DNA of 64,000 nucleotides, from assembly GCA_029261995.1 (NCBI GenBank), contig JAJDAF010000017.1:124001-188000 (forward strand). Direction: 5' to 3'. This stretch comes from Candidatus Zhuqueibacterota bacterium (GTDB lineage Bacteria > Zhuqueibacterota > Zhuqueibacteria > Oceanimicrobiales > Oceanimicrobiaceae). Below are positions 10,601 to 16,600 of this stretch, piece after piece. Positions within the stretch are counted from its first letter, which is position 1, and each line of letters begins with the position of its first letter. Position numbers and translations under genes: made by a program. Under the pieces are notes generated by a model. That model was not told the origin of the DNA. It did no database searches and worked only from the letters and a program-made list of their open reading frames with translations.

Positions 10601-13600
10601 TTCAAATTTCTTCGGCCTCGATACTTTTGCGTACACAGTGAAAGACGATCTCGGCGCGACTTCGCTTGCGGCCTGGGTGAGCGTGACAGTTAGTCCGGTA
10701 AATGATGCCCCTGTCGCCAACAATGATTCCGGCGCCACGAATGAGGACACGCCGGTTGAACTGGCTGTTACAAACAATGACAGCGATATTGACGGCACGA
10801 TTGACTCCACGACAGTAATCGTGACTTTGGCGCCGAAAAACGGAGCGACCGTTGTCAACCAGACCACCGGCGTAGTTACTTATTCGCCGGCGCCGAACTT
10901 CTCGGGGCCGGATTCATTGGCATACACCGTTTCTGACAATTCCGGCTCGGTTTCAGACACTGCCAAAGTTTTCATTACGGTGGGGCCTGTGAATGACAGC
11001 CCGGTGGCAAACCACGACACAGTACAAACGCCGGAAGACCAGGCTGTGTCGATTTCAGTGCTCAACAATGACACAGATGCAGACGGAACACTCGATGCAA
11101 CCAGTGTGACCGTTACTGCCCAACCCGACAGTGGTACTGCAGTTGTGAATCCTGTGACGGGTGAGATTACGTACATTCCAAATGCTAACTTCTTTGGGGC
11201 GGACAGCCTGCGCTACACCGCGAAGGACAACGCCGGCGCACTGACAAATGAGGCGACTGTCCGGCTAACGGTGACCCCGGTGAACGATGTACCGGTTGCC
11301 ACAGATGACTCGGAAACGACATCTGAAGATACCCCTGCTCTCATTGCCGTGTTGCTCAATGATTCGGACCTGGATGGTACGCTCAATCCGTCCTCAGTCG
11401 TCATAACGATTTCTCCGAAGTCCGGCGTCGCCACCCCTGATGCCCAAACGGGTGTTCTAACCTATTTGCCAAGTCCGGACTTCTTCGGCAGCGACACGCT
11501 GTCATATACCGTCAATGACAACGAGGGAGCATCTTCAAATACGGCCCAGGTCATTGTCACCGTCGTTGGCCAGAATGACCCGCCGGTCGCGGCTTTGGAT
11601 GTGGTTGGCACATTCGAAGACAACAGCGTCGTGGTTGCAGTTCTGCAGAATGACGCCGATAGCGACGGGTCCCTGGATCCAACTTCGGTTGTTGTTGCTG
11701 CTCAGCCAACCAGAGGTTCCGTGCTCGTCAATGCGACCTCAGGTGCACTTACCTATAGTCCGAATCCCGACTTTTTCGGCGCCGATAGCCTGCGCTACAC
11801 GGTCAAAGACAACGTCGGAGCTACTTCGAATGCTGCCACTGTGCGGCTGACAATTAACCCGGTGAATGACCCACCCGTGGCAGTCGATGACAGCGAAACA
11901 GCCTCTGAAGACACGCCACTGGTTTTTGCAGTCCTGGGCAATGATTCCGATGTCGATGGTAATCTTGACCCCGGTAGCCTGAGCATTCTGGCTGGGCCCG
12001 TGAATGGAACCACGACAGTTAATCCGAATTCCGGGGTGATTACCTACGCTCCGAGTGCCAACTATTCAGGCTTGGACAGCCTCACTTATCAGGTGGCCGA
12101 CACTGACGGCCTGACCTCGAATATCGCAACAGTACGCCTTTCTGTGGTAGACCAAAACGATCCGCCTTTAGCCGTCAACGACACGCTGGCGACGGACGAA
12201 GACGTCATTCTGCTGATGACCGTGCTCGGGAATGATATCGATGACACTGCCATCGATGCAACCACCTTGACGGTAGTCTCTGTGGCGCGACACGGGTTTG
12301 TCACAGGTACCGGTGTTCCGGGCCAATTGAGTTATTCTCCCGAACCGGACTATTTCGGTGGAGACACAATGAGTTACACAGTCAAGGACAACTTTGGTGC
12401 GACCTCGAATGTGGCGACGGTTTTCATCACCGTGGCGTCTGTAAATGATGCTCCGGTCGCACTCGACGACACCGCATCGACGACTGAAGAAACGCCTGTC
12501 AGTTTCAGTCTGGTTGCAAACGACAGTGACACCGAAACACCGCTGGCGCTCGCATCCGTAAGCATCGTGACGCCGCCCGGCAACGGCTCCGCGGTTACCT
12601 CAAACGGGAATGCAATCTATTCGCCGAATACCGGATTTATCGGGACGGATTCCTTTCAATACACTGTTCAGGATGCGGACGGTCTGACCTCTAACACGGC
12701 AACCGCGACAGTCAGCGTCGCTGCTGCGGGCGAATTGGTCACATCTCTCTTCGGCGCCTCTGACGACGGCCAGGTTAAGCTAACTGAACCCGCAAAAAAT
12801 TATGGCTCGAAAGAGACCATGAAGATAGAGAAGGACGCCTTTCGGCTTTATCTGAAGTTTCAGGTTTCCGACCTGGCAGGACCGGTACAGAGCGCTGTAC
12901 TCAGACTGCGCGTCGCAAGCGGCGCTTCCGCTGGTGGAGAGGGAGGAGGTGTGGTCCATCTTGCAGAAAACACGTTCACTGGCACAACAACTCCCTGGTC
13001 AGAAGGTTTGCTCACCAGCGGGAACGCACCTGACACTTTAGGCTCTGTAATCGCGAGTGTGAATGCGGTCACGCCGGACGAGTTTGTGGACTTTGATGTC
13101 AGCAGCGCTGTTCAGGGCAACTTGACCTACAGCTTCTGCATTTCAAATCTGTTTGGCGACATTGTCGAATACAATAGCAAGGAAGGCGTATCAGCGCCAG
13201 AGCTTATTGTGACTTCCGGTCAGCCTGCCGCCAACATCCCACCCGTAGCCGTGGATGACACAGCAACAACACCGGCCGTAACACCGGTTGTGATCGATGT
13301 GCTTGCCAATGACACTGACTCCGATGGTTCGATTGAACCCGGCACGGTAGTCGTGAGTGTGGTCTCAACCGGCGGAACCAGTTCGGTCAACGCCGCCACC
13401 GGCGCCATCACCTATTCGCCGAACCCGGGGTTCAGTGGTCAGGACAGTTTGGCCTACCGCGTTCAGGACGATGCCGGCGCGACTTCAAATGCAGCAAACG
13501 TAAGGTTGACCGTTCTCGCTGGACCAGCGCCGCCTCTTGCCGCCAACGACACGACATCTACAACGACTGACACGCCAGTCACGGTCGATGTCACCGCCAA

Positions 13601-16600
13601 TGACACCGATTCCGACGGCACAGTCGATGTCACGACTGTCGCGATTGACACAGCCCCGTTGAATGGTTCGGCGGTGGTCAATTCCTCAACAGGGATTGTC
13701 ACGTATGCACCAAATGCCGCGTTTGTCGGATCTGAGCAGTTCACCTATGTGGTAAAGGACAACAGCGGTTTGGTTTCGAACGCCGCTACCGTCACCGTTA
13801 GCGTCAGTGCCGGCAATTTTGCCCCGGTAGCTCTGAATGATGCGGCATCGACCGTTGAATCAATTCCGGTTATCGTTGATGTTTTGGCGAATGATTCTGA
13901 CTCGGATGGTAAGCTCGATACGGCTTCCGTGGCTGTGGTAACAGCGGCGCTCCACGGAACCACCAGCGTCAATCCGGCAACCGGCGAGATCACCTACAAT
14001 CCGGGGGCGTCGTTCACTGGCGTGGATTCGCTCAAATACACAGTGGCTGACAACGACGGCGCCAGATCCGACACGGCCAACGTGGAAGTCTCGGTGAGCC
14101 CGAGCGGAGGCATTCAGACACGAACCTTTAATGCCACAGAAGATGGCCAGGTGAAGCACACGGAACCGGGCTCCAATTACGGCAGCAAGGGTACCATGAA
14201 AGTTGATGGCGGCAAGTTCAGTTCCTATTTCAAGTTTGAGGTAACCGGCGTGTCAGGGCCGGTTCAGAGCGCCGTGGTGCAACTGCGCGTGACGTCCGAT
14301 CCCAGTGACGGCAGCGATTCAGGTGGCGCGATTTTTCCTGTTGCCAACAGTTTTGACGGCACTTCTCTGCCGTGGGTAGATGAAACCCTTGCTTTTGGCA
14401 ACGCGCCAAAGACTTCAGGCTCTCCATTGCAGACGCTTGCAGCAGTCGCACCAAGTCAGTTGGCTGAGTTTGACGTGACGGCCTCCGTGACCGGCGATGG
14501 TGTTTTCAGTTTCGCCATCAATCCAGTGTCCGGGAATGAGGTCAAGTATTTCACACAAGAGGGCGGCGTCGCGCCGAAATTGGTGATTACGTTTGGCGCT
14601 GGCGGTAGCAACCAGGCGCCGGTCGCCGTCGATGACAACGCCGTCACCAGTCAGGACACGCCCGTCACAGTTTCAATCCTCAGTAATGATTCTGATGCAG
14701 ATGGACAACTGGTCGTCACCTCAGTCGTCGTGCAGACTCAACCTCTCAATGGTTCCGTAAGCGTGAATGGGACTAGCGGTGAGATGACTTACACACCTGC
14801 GGCGGCATTCGCCGGCACGGACCAGTTCACTTACACCGTTGAGGACGACGATGGCGCCGTTTCAAATGTCGCTACCGTAACAGTGGTTGTATCCGCAGGC
14901 AATCAGGCGCCGGTTGCCGCCGATGATGCCACTTCTACGACACCAGATACGCCTGTGGTGGTCAACGTGCTGGGCAACGATTCAGACTCCGACGGCATAC
15001 TTGCTCCGGCAACCGTGGCTGTCGTGACTAGTGCGTTGAATGGTACAACCATTGTGAATGGCGCCAGCGGCGAGATTTCGTACACTCCGAATGCTGCCTT
15101 CTCAGGTATCGATTCCTTTACCTACACTGTAAACGACGATGATGGCGCGGCATCAAATTCGGCCACGGTTACCGTCACGGTGTCTGGTGGTGGCAGCCAG
15201 ACGTTTGTCTTCGAAGCTGTGGGAGATGGCCAGATCAAACTGACTGACCCGGGCGCCAACTACGGCAGCAAGGGAACCATGAAAGTGGATGGTGGTAAAT
15301 TCAGCTCCTACATGAAGTTCGTAGTTACCGGGTTGACTGGCGCGGTGTCAAGCGCTAAGGTTCGCCTGCAGGTAACTGCCGATGCCCGCGACGGTGGTGA
15401 TTCGGGTGGCGCCATCTTTTCGGTGGCCAACACCTTTAATGGCTCAGCGACCCCGTGGGTAGAACAGACGTTAACCTCCGGCAACGCGCCGCAGGCCGCA
15501 GGTTCTCCGCGTCATACTCATGGACCTGTCGCTCCGAGCGAGGTCGTCGATTTTGAGGTCACGAGCGCGGTTAGCGGCAACGGTACATTCAGTTTCGCAA
15601 TTAATCCTGTCTCCACCAATGAAGTCAAGTATTTCACCAAAGATGGCAGCGTTTCTCCCAAACTCGTAATCGTCGTTGGTAGCGGTGGTGGCGCCAATCA
15701 GCCTCCGGTGGCCGTCGATGACAACGCTACAACGCCTGAGAATACCCCCGTTCTGGTCAATGTCCTCAACAACGACAGCGATGCAGACGGTCAATTAATT
15801 CTCAGTAGCGTGACATTGCAGACCCAGCCCTCAAATGGCGCCGCCACAGTGAACACCGCAACTGGAGAAATAGCCTACACACCTGCAGCGCTCTTCGTGG
15901 GCTCTGACCAATTCAGCTACTCTGTCGAGGACGATGATGGCGCTGCCTCGAATGTTGCAGTAGTGACAGTTGTGGTCTCGGCCGGCAATGTTGCGCCAGT
16001 TGCGACCGATGATGCGGCATCGACCACGGAGTCCACACCGACAGTCGTGGATGTCCTGGCCAATGATATAGATTCAGACGGTACTCTGGACGCTACTACC
16101 GTGATAGTTGTCTCTGGCGCCACCAACGGTGCGACCAGCGTCAACGCCGTCACGGGCGCAATTACTTACACGCCAAATACTGCATTTACAGGAAGTGACG
16201 CATTTGCCTACACCGTGACTGACAACGCTGGCGCAAGCTCGAATCAGGCAACGGTGACAATTGCTGTGGCGCCGGCAGGTGGTGGTCAGACCTTGACATT
16301 TGAATCAGTCGATGATGGCCAAGTCAAGAAGACGGACCCGGGCGCGAATTACGGAACCAAGGCAACGATGAAGGTCGATGGCGGCAAGTTTAGCTCTTAC
16401 ATGAAGTTCGTCGTGACAGGTCTGTCCGGAAGCGTAACAAGCGCCAAAGTTCGTCTTCAGGTTACCCCGGATGCCGGAGATGGTGGCGACTCCGGCGGTT
16501 CGATTTTCCTGGTTGGAAATAATTTTGACGGCACGGCGACGCCCTGGCAGCAGGAGGCCTTAACTTCAGGAAACGCACCGGCAACGAGCGGTTCTCCTTT

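Larger units (their letters stand above)
2949..12723 (+). repeat. Array of 34 tandem Ig/cadherin-like domains in the 5880-aa protein
   Basis: Each unit is about 96 codons. It starts with a PVAxDD core, continues with (S/A)NDxDxDG, then GxITYTPxxxFxGxDSFxYTVxD and SNxATVxxTV, and usually ends in a linker such as VNDAP or QNDPP. At DNA level the units differ widely in synonymous codons, so there are no long exact DNA repeats. Seven of the 33 junctions lack the ND linker and run directly into the next unit: after domains 1, 4, 5, 8, 19, 20 and 23. Units 12-15 and 17 carry EET instead of EDT. Confidence 0.95.
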
